From assembly GCA_009921265.1 (NCBI GenBank), contig RFYV01000023.1, positions 1 to 44,340 of the forward strand: a DNA stretch of 44,340 bases. Reading direction: 5' to 3'. Both the position numbers and the translations under genes were made by a program. Origin of the DNA: Betaproteobacteria bacterium (GTDB lineage: Bacteria > Pseudomonadota > Gammaproteobacteria > Burkholderiales > Burkholderiaceae_C). The notes under the pieces were generated by a model. The model worked only from the letters and a program-made list of their open reading frames with translations. It searched no databases and had not been told where the DNA came from. Below are positions 1-8,294 of this stretch, piece after piece. How positions within the stretch are numbered: the first letter of the stretch is position 1; the number at the start of each line of letters is the position of its first letter.

Positions 1-260
1 GTTGTCTGGTAGCGCATCAACCGGTCCGACTCCTCGCCACTGAGGGTTACAGAGCGCAGCATCAAGTCTTGCATTCGAGAAAAGTTTTGTGAGATCTCCT
101 TCGCGTTCATCACCATTTGGTTGAGATCAACTATCGCTGACAGCGCCTCGTTTGTTTTTTTTGTATCGTAAGGTTTGTGGGAGCGGGGGAACTCGCAAAG
201 AAGCTGGGGGCGCTTGGGGAAAATAGCGTGGCTGGTCAGGCTGGTGTTTGCAGTTAGCAT
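1..260 (-). CDS. Partial unidentified protein, N-terminal part only
   Basis: An open frame starts at the ATG at 260-258 and runs leftward off the window, giving about 86 residues. The start MLTANTSL has no recognised signal peptide or membrane segment. The later part, ending near SGEESDRLMRYQT, looks helical and charged. A tail of this kind (a conserved RY followed by a helical region) occurs in poorly characterised proteins, so I do not name a function. A hand count of bases 1-240 gives about 52% G+C, clearly above the AT-rich DNA that follows, which together with its position could mean acquired DNA. No ribosome site is obvious. The frame is open across the whole edge stretch, but the protein family is unknown. 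Confidence 0.4.
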   Translation of the reverse strand, partial: MLTANTSLTSHAIFPKRPQLLCEFPRSHKPYDTKKTNEALSAIVDLNQMVMNAKEISQNFSRMQDLMLRSVTLSGEESDRLMRYQT

Positions 261-447
261 TTACTAATTTATATTGCAAATTTTAATTGTATGAGGCTGA
301 AGAACACCTTAGACACTAATACCGACCAGGTCAACCCACAAGGTAATGTGTTTGGTCTAGGCAGCGCTTACGCAACGTACAGCAACTGAACGTTTTTCAT
401 CGAAAGGCCAAAAGATTAAGCACCAGAACTAAAAAGCAATCAAAACA

Positions 448-467
448 AGCAAAGATTAATCTTTGCT
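448..467. repeat. Perfect 20-base palindrome
   Basis: AGCAAAGATTAATCTTTGCT reads identically on both strands. It could fold as an 8-bp stem with a 4-base loop or bind a dimeric regulator. No T-tract follows on either side, so it is a poor intrinsic terminator. Function unknown. Confidence 0.6.
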
Positions 468-1000
468 AAAAAGCACGACACATAGCAAACATTCGACTAA
501 AAGACTTTAGAGGCAAATAAGTTATCCTTGGTTAATACATCGTGTCCTGGAGAAATGACCATCTCATACTCAAAAAGAATGTAAATGATCGGTTGTGGAG
601 GAAGTCCAAATTCAGATCAAAAAATAGTCGACCCCACATTAAGATTAATACGTTATAGCTATGCTAAAAACTAACGTAAAAAAATAAGTAAAAAATCAAG
701 AACCAATTCCAATTCTTGGTCGGTTAATATAACTTGATCTAATTTCTTGCAAGACTTGAACAAACTGCTGCAAGAAGTTGTAAACGTATGACATCACATA
801 TTACCTTTTGAAAAATTTTTGAATTTGCCTTTGTAAAACCCGTCCGATAGAAAAGATCAAATCATATAAGGGTTAACACCAGCCATTTTGATCCGCGATT
901 GTGAAACTTTTATTACTGCAATTACAAATGCTCTTCAATAAATTGAAATTACTTGCCATCAATTTGAGTAAATCTATTAAATTTAAATTAATTATTAAAC

Positions 1001-1034
1001 TAGTCATGTCTATGCCATAAAACCGCATCATCAT
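1001..1034 (+). promoter_or_regulatory. Weak candidate Pho-box promoter of ppk2
   Basis: Heptamers TAGTCAT (1001-1007) and ATGCCAT (1012-1018) lie 11 bases apart and resemble the PhoB repeat CTGTCAT. Ten bases later CATCAT (1029-1034) could be the -10. Transcription would start near 1041, leaving a short leader with the AAGGGA ribosome site. Weaker than the other Pho candidates in this window. Confidence 0.35.
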
Positions 1035-1055
1035 TGGTTATTTAAGGGATCAATC

Positions 1056-1967
1056 ATGCAAGAAAAATCATCCATTGATGCAATGCATCTTTTAAAGTTA
1101 CGCGAAGACCTGCTTGACTCCATTGATGAAGAATTGGAACTAGCATTTGACGATGGTTTCAATGAAAATAACTCAACAGCATCCAACGAAGAAAAAAAAG
1201 CGCGTGCTAATTATTTTCGTGAACTCCTTCGCCTACAAGGTGAACTTGTAAAGCTTCAAGATTGGGTTGTTGCGACCAAACAAAAGGTCGTTATTCTGTT
1301 TGAAGGTCGAGATGCAGCTGGCAAAGGTGGCGTTATCAAACGCATCACCCAGCGACTTAATCCCCGAGTCTGTAGAGTAACCGCATTACCCGCGCCAAAC
1401 GATCGTGAACGCACGCAATGGTATTTTCAACGCTATGTAACGCATTTACCCGCAGCAGGTGAAATTGTTCTGTTTGACAGAAGCTGGTACAACCGTGCTG
1501 GCGTGGAGCGCGTCATGGGATTTTGTACCGAGGATGAGTACGAAGAGTTTTTTAGAACTGTTCCAGAATTTGAAAAAATGCTTTTGCGCAGTGGTATTGT
1601 TTTATTAAAATATTGGTTCTCAATCACCGATGACGAGCAGCATGCAAGATTTTTAGGTCGTATTCACGACCCATTAAAGCAATGGAAACTCAGCCCAATG
1701 GACTTGGAAAGTCGTCGGCTCTGGGAAGATTACACCCGAGCCAAAGAAACCATGATTGAGCGAACACATATTCCAGAAGCGCCTTGGTGGGTTGTACAAG
1801 CAGTTGACAAAAAGCGCGCGCGCCTCAACTGCATTGATCATTTACTCAGTCAATTTAATTATCACGAAACTGAACACCCAGAAGTTGCATTACCTGCTCG
1901 CGTTCGAAATCCTGACTATCTGCGACATCCAGTACCCAGCGAAATGATCGTGCCAGAAAAATACTAA
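1056..1967 (+). CDS. ppk2: Polyphosphate kinase 2 family protein
   Basis: 303 residues. PPK2 enzymes move phosphate between polyphosphate and nucleotides, usually making ATP or GTP from the diphosphates. The P-loop GRDAAGKGG lies at residues 84-92, the Walker-B-like segment DRSWYNRAG at 141-149, and the lid-type R/E-rich region follows, all typical of single-domain PPK2. An acidic, variable N-terminal extension of about 50 residues precedes the core. The start ATG has a good AAGGGA site 7 bases upstream. The gene ends 4 bases from the convergent SDR gene. With ppx and ppk1 later in the window it completes a polyphosphate toolkit. The nucleotide preference cannot be read here. Confidence 0.93.
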   Translation: MQEKSSIDAMHLLKLREDLLDSIDEELELAFDDGFNENNSTASNEEKKARANYFRELLRLQGELVKLQDWVVATKQKVVILFEGRDAAGKGGVIKRITQRLNPRVCRVTALPAPNDRERTQWYFQRYVTHLPAAGEIVLFDRSWYNRAGVERVMGFCTEDEYEEFFRTVPEFEKMLLRSGIVLLKYWFSITDDEQHARFLGRIHDPLKQWKLSPMDLESRRLWEDYTRAKETMIERTHIPEAPWWVVQAVDKKRARLNCIDHLLSQFNYHETEHPEVALPARVRNPDYLRHPVPSEMIVPEKY

Positions 1968-1971
1968 AGAT

Positions 1972-2841
1972 TTATTGAAAGGGAGCGGTCCACTGCATGG
2001 AATGCTCCCAAAGTTTAATAGCCTGCGTCTCGTCCAAAGCATGTGATGTTGGGACTTTAATCTGAGATAGATCGTAGTAAAGACCCGTTTCATGAGATGG
2101 TGCATTTAAAGCACAAAACAAAGTAGTTTGGGCGCCCTGCTCTGGGGTCAACATTTTTCGCAATCGCAAAATAGGACGTAAAAATTGCGGCACCTTTCGC
2201 CATACTTCGGTATCAACGACACCTGGGTGCAACGAATAAGTGGTGACACCCGTATTTATTAAATTTTTTGACAATTGCGAGCTAAAGAGAATATTGGCTA
2301 ATTTTGATTGCGCATATTCTTGCGTACCAGTGAATGACTGAGTTGGAAGTTGCAACGTCTGCCAAGAAATTCCATTAGTAGCCAATCGATGCGCACGACT
2401 CGCAACAGTGACAACTCGAGCAGGCTCGCTTGCTTTTAATCTTTCAATCAATAACTTTGTTAACAAAAAATGTCCGATGTGATTAACGCCAAATGCCAAC
2501 TCAAAACCTTGACTAGTGATTCCTTTTGCACCAGCCAAACCTGCATTATTGATGAGCAAGTGCAGCGGCAAGTTATAAGACAGAAATGCATCAGCACACT
2601 TTTTTACAGAGACTAAATCACTCAGTTCGAGATGCAAAAAAGTTACAGAATCAATTTTCCCAGTGATTTCTTTTATCTCATCAATGACTGGTTGTGTTCT
2701 TTCAGGCGATCGACATGCTAAAAAAAGTTTGTAACCTTGCCGAGCCAATTCAATAGCAGTGATACGGCCAATACCAATATTGGCTCCTGTGATCAAAGCA
2801 ATTTTTAAGGAGTTTGATAAAGTATCCAAGCTCAGTTTCAA
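1972..2841 (-). CDS. Short-chain dehydrogenase/reductase, retinol-dehydrogenase-like
   Basis: 289 residues with the full classical SDR signature: TGANIGIG cofactor loop at 18-25, NNAG at 98-101 and the catalytic Y176-x3-K180 (YAQSK). An Arg in LACRS after beta-2 suggests NADP(H) preference. The fold resembles the WWOX/retinol dehydrogenase branch of SDRs, which act on lipophilic alcohols or ketones; the substrate is unknown. Its start overlaps the end of the upstream membrane-protein gene by 4 bases (ATGA), so the two are almost certainly co-transcribed and translationally coupled. Confidence 0.88.
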   Translation of the reverse strand: MKLSLDTLSNSLKIALITGANIGIGRITAIELARQGYKLFLACRSPERTQPVIDEIKEITGKIDSVTFLHLELSDLVSVKKCADAFLSYNLPLHLLINNAGLAGAKGITSQGFELAFGVNHIGHFLLTKLLIERLKASEPARVVTVASRAHRLATNGISWQTLQLPTQSFTGTQEYAQSKLANILFSSQLSKNLINTGVTTYSLHPGVVDTEVWRKVPQFLRPILRLRKMLTPEQGAQTTLFCALNAPSHETGLYYDLSQIKVPTSHALDETQAIKLWEHSMQWTAPFQ

Positions 2842-3689
2842 GTATTTAATTCATGAAGAATGATATCGCCATTTTTTTGACGCATTAATACGGGTACATG
2901 AATACTTGCAATACTGAGCCAAACAGCCACACTAAAGTACATGGTCATCCATAACACTTCGTCTTTCCAGACATGCCACTCTTGAGACACCTTCCAACGG
3001 CTTGATGTATCTAGTATCCCCTGACTCACGGTCAAATAATGGCGCCCAATCGCCTCATCGGCCATCCAACGTGACCAATACATCGGCACATCCACCATGA
3101 ACATAAAAATCACATAAGCAATTCCAGTCAGGCACATAGCAAGCAACAAAGGGCGTAGTTTGGCACTTGCACGTGGCCATAACGTTAATAAGCTGGCAAC
3201 GAGTAGAGCTGAAGCCACTCCCCATAATGTTTCCTCAATCACATGTCCAAAATTAGAGGTGGTGAGAACAGAGTACCAAGAAAAGGTCTCAGCTAAGGCG
3301 ATCATAGGTACGACAGAAAATGCCGCCCATCTTCTTGATCGGCTCTGGGTGACTATTGAAATTTCGTGCATGAGTAATGCCCACTGAGCCACAAAGCAAA
3401 GCTCTGCCACAGTAGCAACTGAGCGACCCACAATTACGCTGGAGAGCCATGAATCAAACAGGCAAATGCGTGGCACATCAAAAACCGGTAGAACGGAGCG
3501 ATAGGCGCAGCCTAGTACGTAGCCTGTTGACAAGACCAGTTGCAAGCGGCGTGATGCAAATATATCGGCTGGCATCACGCCCTGCTTTTTCCACAACATG
3601 CGCGCTGAGTAAGTAAGTGCCATTACATTAAAGGCACTCACCACGCACAGTAGAAACCACCAGACAAAGACTTCGTTTGACATATGCAT
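2838..3689 (-). CDS. Unknown multi-pass membrane protein
   Basis: 283 residues, very hydrophobic, with about seven predicted helices (near residues 7-30, 50-62, 85-110, 122-142, 150-170, 178-200 and 248-270). A central loop contains paired basic and aromatic residues. No enzyme motif was recognised. It starts MHMSNEV; the internal Met two codons later is an equally possible start. It is the first gene of a two-gene operon with the SDR, with a 4-base overlap, so the pair may modify a membrane-soluble compound. That link is inference only. Confidence 0.75.
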   Translation of the reverse strand: MHMSNEVFVWWFLLCVVSAFNVMALTYSARMLWKKQGVMPADIFASRRLQLVLSTGYVLGCAYRSVLPVFDVPRICLFDSWLSSVIVGRSVATVAELCFVAQWALLMHEISIVTQSRSRRWAAFSVVPMIALAETFSWYSVLTTSNFGHVIEETLWGVASALLVASLLTLWPRASAKLRPLLLAMCLTGIAYVIFMFMVDVPMYWSRWMADEAIGRHYLTVSQGILDTSSRWKVSQEWHVWKDEVLWMTMYFSVAVWLSIASIHVPVLMRQKNGDIILHELNT

Positions 3690-3752
3690 ACCCCTAGGTA
3701 ACCCCAGCCTTGATTACATGAACGGGGGTAGTAATATAGACGAAATTTGCAT

Positions 3753-3786
3753 ATGTCACAAATATGAAACGAAGAGTAACGATAAT
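3753..3786 (+). promoter_or_regulatory. Candidate Pho-box promoter of sixA-like gene
   Basis: ATGTCAC (3753-3759) and ATGAAAC (3764-3770) are 11 bases apart. After exactly 10 bases comes GATAAT (3781-3786), five of six matches to TATAAT. Seven bases on is the ATG of the SixA-like gene, so the transcript may be leaderless. Confidence 0.5.
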
Positions 3787-3792
3787 GGATTA

Positions 3793-4254
3793 ATGGATCT
3801 CATACTGTGGCGCCACGCCGAAGCCAATGAAATTGAAGATGACGAGGACGATTTAAGTCGCGTTTTAACTGTGCGCGGAGAAAAACAAGCTCAAAGAATG
3901 TCTGTTTGGTTAGAACGACAGCTTCCCGATACCGTCAAAATATGGTCAAGCCCTGCAGTTCGTGCAGAACAAACCGTTTTAGCTTTAGGAAGAAAATACA
4001 AAGTCAGGGATGAATTATCTCCTTGCGGTAATGTCACCCATTTACTTGAATTGGCCCAATGGCCTTATAACAAAAATTCTGTTTTGATCGTTACTCACCA
4101 ACCTTTGATTAGCCAAGTGATATCCAAAATTTTAGGGATCAAGGAAGAGAAAATTTCTATTAAAAAATGTAGCGTCTGGTGGCTCAGAGCTCGAGCTAAA
4201 GATGACAAAATAGAAACAAGCCTAGTGAATATTCAATCGCCAGACATGCTTTAA
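3793..4254 (+). CDS. sixA: SixA-like phosphohistidine phosphatase
   Basis: 153 residues from the ATG at 3793. The histidine-phosphatase RHAEA motif is at residues 7-11 (His8 as phosphate acceptor) and the second catalytic His is in VTHQP (His102). SixA proteins of about 160 residues remove phosphate from phosphohistidines, for example on phosphotransfer domains. An in-frame ATG at 3718 exists, but family members begin at MDLILWRHA, and the extra 25 residues would cover the promoter. No Shine-Dalgarno site precedes 3793, which agrees with a leaderless start. The target protein in this organism is unknown. Confidence 0.85.
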   Translation: MDLILWRHAEANEIEDDEDDLSRVLTVRGEKQAQRMSVWLERQLPDTVKIWSSPAVRAEQTVLALGRKYKVRDELSPCGNVTHLLELAQWPYNKNSVLIVTHQPLISQVISKILGIKEEKISIKKCSVWWLRARAKDDKIETSLVNIQSPDML

Positions 4255-4278
4255 CACTTAATTGTTTATCTATACCCA

Positions 4279-4334
4279 TATTCATCAAATATTCACCGTT
4301 GTGTAACAACACGTTCACATTGAATCGTTAAGTT
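4279..4334 (+). promoter_or_regulatory. Four-unit Pho box before phytase-like gene
   Basis: TATTCAT (4279), TATTCAC (4290), GTGTAAC (4301) and CGTTCAC (4312) recur with exact 11-base spacing, the pattern bound by PhoB. TAAGTT (4329-4334) lies 10 bases after the last unit as a weak -10. The leader then runs to the ATG at 4384. Confidence 0.6.
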
Positions 4335-4383
4335 AATTCAATCAGCATCGCTGATCAGCAATTCATTCAACAAGGAAGTACAA

Positions 4384-5733
4384 ATGAAGGTCATTAAAAG
4401 TTTATTTCTCATCATGGGTGCAATTGGCGCCGTGCAGTCCTCTAATGCGCAAACAGCCATGCCTGCAACTTTGGCGGGCCATGTCATCATTCCAGCGGCC
4501 ACCTATATACCCGCGCCAAAGGACGCATCGCCAGATTTGCAACTCAGTGGCAAGTACACAACGGGTAAACGCGTTGAAACGCCTCAAACAATCGAAGGCT
4601 TATCTGCAGGACGCCCCACGGGTATTAGCGTTCCATTCAAAGGGCAACCCATTCAAGGTCACTCAGGTATCAAAAAAATGCCCGATGGCACCTATTGGGT
4701 ATTGACAGATAACGGAGCGGGATCGAAAGCAAACTCGCCAGACTTTATGCTGTATTTGAATCAGTACAAGATTGACTTCAAAAGCGGACAAATTAACAGG
4801 CTTCAAACTGTTTTTTTACACGACCCTGATCGCAAAGTGCCATTTCGCATCGTTCACGAAGGTACGACTAAGCGCTATCTAACAGGATCAGATTTCGATA
4901 CCGAGTCATTCCAATTTGCAGGCGGCTATTTATGGATCGGTGATGAATTTGGTCCCTACCTCATCAAAGCAGATCTCAAAGGAAAAGTAATCGCTGTGTT
5001 TGAAACTCTGGTTGATGGTCAACTCATCAAATCGCCAGATCACTACACAGTCACAACTCCTGGTGCGCCCACTGATTTGGTGAAGTTTCAACTGCGCCGC
5101 TCAAAGGGCTATGAAGGCATGGCTTCATCCAAAGATGGCAGCAAGTTGTACGCGTTGCTTGAAGGCGCGTTGTGGGACGAAAACACCAAAAGCTATGAAA
5201 TGGTCGATGGAAAGCAGTACCTGCGCATTGTTGAGTTTGACGTCAAAATGGACAAGTGGACCGGCCGTCATTGGAAATATGTACTCGATGCCAACCACCA
5301 CGCTATTGGTGATTTCAATATGATCGATACAACAAGCGGATTAATCATTGAGCGAGATAACGGCGAAGGAACTGCGGACAAAGCCTGTCCTGAAGGTCAA
5401 AAGAGAGCCGACTGCTTTCATGACATTGCAAAGTACAAACGCGTCTATAAGATTGAACTCAGCGAAAGCAATGTGGGCGGACCCGTCAAAAAAGTAGCTT
5501 ACATCGATCTAATGAACATCGCTGACCCCAAGCGCGTAGCTAAAAAACCTTTGAACAACGGGGTTCTCACATTTCCATTCTTCACCATTGAAAATGTCGA
5601 TGTGTATGACGAAAAGCACATTGTTGTTGGGAACGACAATAATCTTCCATTCTCATCGAGCAGAGAGCCTAACAAAGCCGATGACAATGAATTTATTCTT
5701 TTAGAAGTCACCGAATTTTTAAACGCCAAATAA
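4384..5733 (+). CDS. Exported esterase-like phytase-family protein
   Basis: 449 residues with a Sec signal peptide (MKVIKSLFLIMG..., cleavage probably after SNA near residue 22). The mature part fits the 'esterase-like activity of phytase' family: repeated beta-strand blades with motifs such as GHSGIKK, WVLTDNGAG, FDTESF, LWIGDEFGPYL and GYEGMA. Such proteins are thought to form a propeller and have been linked to phytate or organic phosphate hydrolysis, although activity differs between members. A good AAGGAAG ribosome site precedes the ATG. A strong terminator follows. Its Pho-box promoter fits a role in scavenging phosphate in the periplasm or outside the cell. Confidence 0.85.
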   Translation: MKVIKSLFLIMGAIGAVQSSNAQTAMPATLAGHVIIPAATYIPAPKDASPDLQLSGKYTTGKRVETPQTIEGLSAGRPTGISVPFKGQPIQGHSGIKKMPDGTYWVLTDNGAGSKANSPDFMLYLNQYKIDFKSGQINRLQTVFLHDPDRKVPFRIVHEGTTKRYLTGSDFDTESFQFAGGYLWIGDEFGPYLIKADLKGKVIAVFETLVDGQLIKSPDHYTVTTPGAPTDLVKFQLRRSKGYEGMASSKDGSKLYALLEGALWDENTKSYEMVDGKQYLRIVEFDVKMDKWTGRHWKYVLDANHHAIGDFNMIDTTSGLIIERDNGEGTADKACPEGQKRADCFHDIAKYKRVYKIELSESNVGGPVKKVAYIDLMNIADPKRVAKKPLNNGVLTFPFFTIENVDVYDEKHIVVGNDNNLPFSSSREPNKADDNEFILLEVTEFLNAK

Positions 5734-5742
5734 GTGCTTGCA

Positions 5743-5778
5743 AGGCTCAAGGTTTAAAAGCCTTGGGCTTTTTTTATT
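5743..5778 (+). terminator. Intrinsic terminator after phytase-like gene
   Basis: AGGCTCAAGG (5743-5752) pairs with CCTTGGGCTT (5761-5770), a 10-bp stem with two G-T wobbles and an 8-base loop, followed by a T-rich tract ending at 5778. Confidence 0.8.
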
Positions 5779-5832
5779 GTCACAAAAATATAACAAGAGT
5801 TTCATACCGCTGACATTTTGCAAGGGCACACT
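5777..5832 (+). promoter_or_regulatory. Four-unit Pho box before olsB-plcP
   Basis: TTGTCAC (5777), ATATAAC (5788), GTTTCAT (5799) and CTGACAT (5810) are spaced by exactly 11 bases. CACACT (5827-5832), 10 bases after the last unit, is a weak -10. The first unit touches the T-tract of the upstream terminator. Confidence 0.6.
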
Positions 5833-5861
5833 CTCCATACAACATTAAAAATGGAGTGTAT

Positions 5862-6704
5862 ATGGCAATCGTGGCAGAAGCAGTTGAGCATCAATATATT
5901 GAACTATCTTCTCCGATTAGACACCACCATCCGCTACACATAAGGCCAACAATTGGTGGCATACAAAAGCCAGCTCCTTTATCACTTGACGTCACATGGG
6001 CCAAGCATCTTGATGAAGTCAGACAAGCACAACGCTTGCGTTACGATGTGTTTTCTCAAGAAATGGGCGCACGCATTCAATCCTCAATTGCAAAGCACGA
6101 CATCGATATCTTCGATAATTTTTGTGAACACTTAATCGTTAGGGATTCCAACACGCAAGAAGTTGTTGGTACTTATCGCTTGTTGACGCCCTCTCAGGCT
6201 AATCGCATTGGAAGCACCTACACCGACACAGAATTTGATTTGATTCGACTGAGAAATATTCGATCACGCATGGTTGAATTAGGCCGCAGCTGTGTTCATC
6301 CCAACTATCGCCAAGGCAGCGTCATCATGGCGTTGTGGGGCGCACTTGCTGAATTTATGGTTAGAAACCAATTGGACATCATGATTGGGTGTGCAAGTAT
6401 TCCGATGATTCACCAAGGTATTTTTAATGGTGACTATGCAACAAGTATCTGGAACAAACTCAAACAAAAATATTTAGCACCGATTGATTTACAAGTAACA
6501 CCACGTTATGCGCTGCCATTGGATCGTTTTCAATCCAATCTAAGTATTGACCCGCCTCCTCTGATTAAGGGTTACTTACGTATTGGCGCCAAACTACTCG
6601 GCCCACCCGCATGGGATCCAGATTTCAATACAGCCGATCTTCCCATGATGATGCGATTGGATGACATGCCATCTCGTTACAGAAAACACTTTTTAGGTGA
6701 ATAA
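5862..6704 (+). CDS. olsB: OlsB-like ornithine N-acyltransferase
   Basis: 280 residues from the ATG at 5862, chosen because GGAG lies 5 bases upstream; an in-frame GTG at 5856 is less likely. The acyltransferase core is recognisable: LRYDVFSQEMGAR, a variable loop DIFDNFCEHLIV, VGTYRLLTP, then VELGRSCVHPNYRQGSVIMALWGAL and the IGCASIP segment, as in OlsB/hemolysin-type GNAT proteins. OlsB attaches a 3-hydroxyacyl chain to ornithine, the first step to phosphorus-free ornithine lipids. The next gene starts in its stop codon (TAATG). The Pho box upstream fits replacement of phospholipids under phosphate limitation. Confidence 0.85.
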   Translation: MAIVAEAVEHQYIELSSPIRHHHPLHIRPTIGGIQKPAPLSLDVTWAKHLDEVRQAQRLRYDVFSQEMGARIQSSIAKHDIDIFDNFCEHLIVRDSNTQEVVGTYRLLTPSQANRIGSTYTDTEFDLIRLRNIRSRMVELGRSCVHPNYRQGSVIMALWGALAEFMVRNQLDIMIGCASIPMIHQGIFNGDYATSIWNKLKQKYLAPIDLQVTPRYALPLDRFQSNLSIDPPPLIKGYLRIGAKLLGPPAWDPDFNTADLPMMMRLDDMPSRYRKHFLGE

Positions 6705-7579
6705 TGCATTACAGAGCCATATTTATATCTGATCTGCATTTAGGAACGCCTGGATGCCAAGCCGACGCCTTGCTCGATTTTTTAAAAGAAAACTCAAGCG
6801 ACAACCTTTACTTAATTGGCGACATCATTGACGGATGGCAGTTAAGACGAAAATGGTATTGGCCGCAGGCGCACAACGATGTGGTTCAAAAATTACTTAA
6901 GCGCGCACGCAAAGGAACAAAGGTCATATTTGTTCCAGGTAATCATGACGAGTTTGCGCGTGAATTTGTCGATCATCATTTTGGCGGCATAGAAGTACTT
7001 GATCACGCTTCACACACATTGCTCGACGGTAGAAAGCTTTGGTTGGTTCATGGCGACTATTTTGATGCGGTAGTTCAATATGCCAAATGGCTGGCGATTG
7101 TCGGCGACTACCTGTATGAATTCACCCTGCGGATGAATCGTCACTTCAATCGCGTTCGTGCGCGGTTGGGGATGCGCTATTGGTCCTTATCGGCCTATTT
7201 AAAGAATAAAGTCAAAAAAGCGCTTAACTTTATTACTGACTTTGAAAATGCAGTCGCGCATGAGGCTAAAAAACGTGGCTTTGACGGCGTGGTCTGCGGT
7301 CATATTCATAAAGCCGAAATGCGTGAGATTGAAGGTATTTTGTATTGTAACGATGGCGATTGGGTTGAAAGCCGATCTGCACTGGTGGAACACGTCGACG
7401 GCAAACTGGAATTGATCTATTGGGATCAGGATCTAGAAGACATCCCGCTGCCCTTGCCTATGCCAGCCTTTGATGTTGCCATGACTCAGGCTAAAGTTGA
7501 AAGCCTAGCGCTGCTAGCTCCCATTATGGCGAAGCAGGCAAAGATCGATCAAGATCGAGTTGTATCCGCAGTTGAATAA
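6704..7579 (+). CDS. plcP: PlcP-like phospholipase C (calcineurin-like phosphoesterase)
   Basis: 291 residues with the metallophosphoesterase series DLHLG (10-14), GDIIDG (39-44), GNHDE (79-83), HGD (116-118) and GHIH (199-202). The surrounding blocks, GWQLRRKWYWPQ and SLSAYLKNKVKKA and DGVVCGHIHKAE, match the PlcP branch, which is often mis-called UDP-2,3-diacylglucosamine diphosphatase (LpxH). PlcP degrades phosphatidylethanolamine and phosphatidylglycerol to diacylglycerol during phosphate starvation, which glycosyltransferases then decorate. It is coupled to olsB by a one-base overlap and shares its Pho promoter. Its 3' end overlaps the convergent acyltransferase gene by 56 bases. LpxH cannot be fully excluded by motif alone. 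Confidence 0.82.
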   Translation: MHYRAIFISDLHLGTPGCQADALLDFLKENSSDNLYLIGDIIDGWQLRRKWYWPQAHNDVVQKLLKRARKGTKVIFVPGNHDEFAREFVDHHFGGIEVLDHASHTLLDGRKLWLVHGDYFDAVVQYAKWLAIVGDYLYEFTLRMNRHFNRVRARLGMRYWSLSAYLKNKVKKALNFITDFENAVAHEAKKRGFDGVVCGHIHKAEMREIEGILYCNDGDWVESRSALVEHVDGKLELIYWDQDLEDIPLPLPMPAFDVAMTQAKVESLALLAPIMAKQAKIDQDRVVSAVE

Positions 7580-8294
7580 CTTGGGCTAAGGTTTTTCTAT
7601 TTAGGCCGACAGAATGCATGTGTTCTAGCTTATGCAATTTGGCAATTACAGCGTTTAATTTTAAAATATCGATTAACGAGTTAATAAAAGTCTGATCTGC
7701 AAAATAAAGAATATCTTTGCTGCGTTCTTTTGAATGTTGATCTATATATTGAAGTGCTAACGGAAATACTTTTGAATCACTTGCAATGGCTGACGTAAAA
7801 AAATTAGATTTAAATTGGATGGGTTGCGTTCCATCGGTACTCGTGCCTTCAGGAAACACCGCCACACTCATTCCCTGACGAAGATATTGTGAGGCCCTTT
7901 CAATCGAATTGAGCATCGATTTTTTTGACTCTCGGTTCACAAAAATAACACCACAGGTGTGTGCAATTTTACCAAATACGGGCCACTCCAATACTTCACT
8001 CTTGGATATAAAAATACTTGGCCTGTATGCATGAATCACCAATATATCAACCCAAGATAGATGGTTTGCAACGTACAAACCAGGACCTATTGAATCTATC
8101 GATTGATCGTTGGGTTGAATGTTTAAATGGATCGATAAATGATGAAGCAAGGTTTTTGCCCATCGACTCGATTGCTCCAATCGATACTCTATGGGTTTGC
8201 GATGCAAATAAAATCTGCATCGCCCATAAAACCACACCACCGAACAACCGACACGTATTGCTTTATAAACAACACGAATGTCGGAGAGTTTCAT
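7524..8294 (-). CDS. 1-acyl-glycerol-3-phosphate acyltransferase family, OlsA/PlsC-like
   Basis: 256 residues with the acyltransferase signature HLSWVD (H78-x4-D83) and FPEGTS at 148-153. A hydrophobic helix near residues 10-30 anchors it to the membrane. The family covers PlsC (phosphatidic acid synthesis) and OlsA, which adds the second acyl chain to lyso-ornithine lipid. Placement across from olsB and downstream of phoA favours OlsA, but this is context. Its ATG overlaps the phoA stop by 4 bases, so it is the third gene of the exported protein-phoA operon and probably Pho-controlled. Confidence 0.82.
   Translation of the reverse strand: MKLSDIRVVYKAIRVGCSVVWFYGRCRFYLHRKPIEYRLEQSSRWAKTLLHHLSIHLNIQPNDQSIDSIGPGLYVANHLSWVDILVIHAYRPSIFISKSEVLEWPVFGKIAHTCGVIFVNRESKKSMLNSIERASQYLRQGMSVAVFPEGTSTDGTQPIQFKSNFFTSAIASDSKVFPLALQYIDQHSKERSKDILYFADQTFINSLIDILKLNAVIAKLHKLEHMHSVGLNRKTLAQVIQLRIQLDLDRSLPASP

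Larger units (their letters stand above)
261..1055. other. Long AT-rich intergenic region
   Basis: About 795 bases without a convincing gene on either strand; stops are frequent in all frames. It contains a perfect 20-base palindrome (448-467), several A/T runs and a weak inverted repeat CAAGAA/TTCTTG near 698-719. The right end carries a possible Pho-type promoter for the PPK2 gene. No tRNA-like or transposase remnant was recognised. Confidence 0.6.

Noticed and set aside
1981..2009. GGGAGC/GCTCCC stem at the ppk2/SDR junction as terminator
   Set aside because: Inside the SDR coding end, with a long loop and no T-tract; too weak to call.
3690..3720. ACCCC/GGGGGT inverted words before the membrane-protein gene as operator
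   Set aside because: Only five matching bases and irregular spacing; likely chance.
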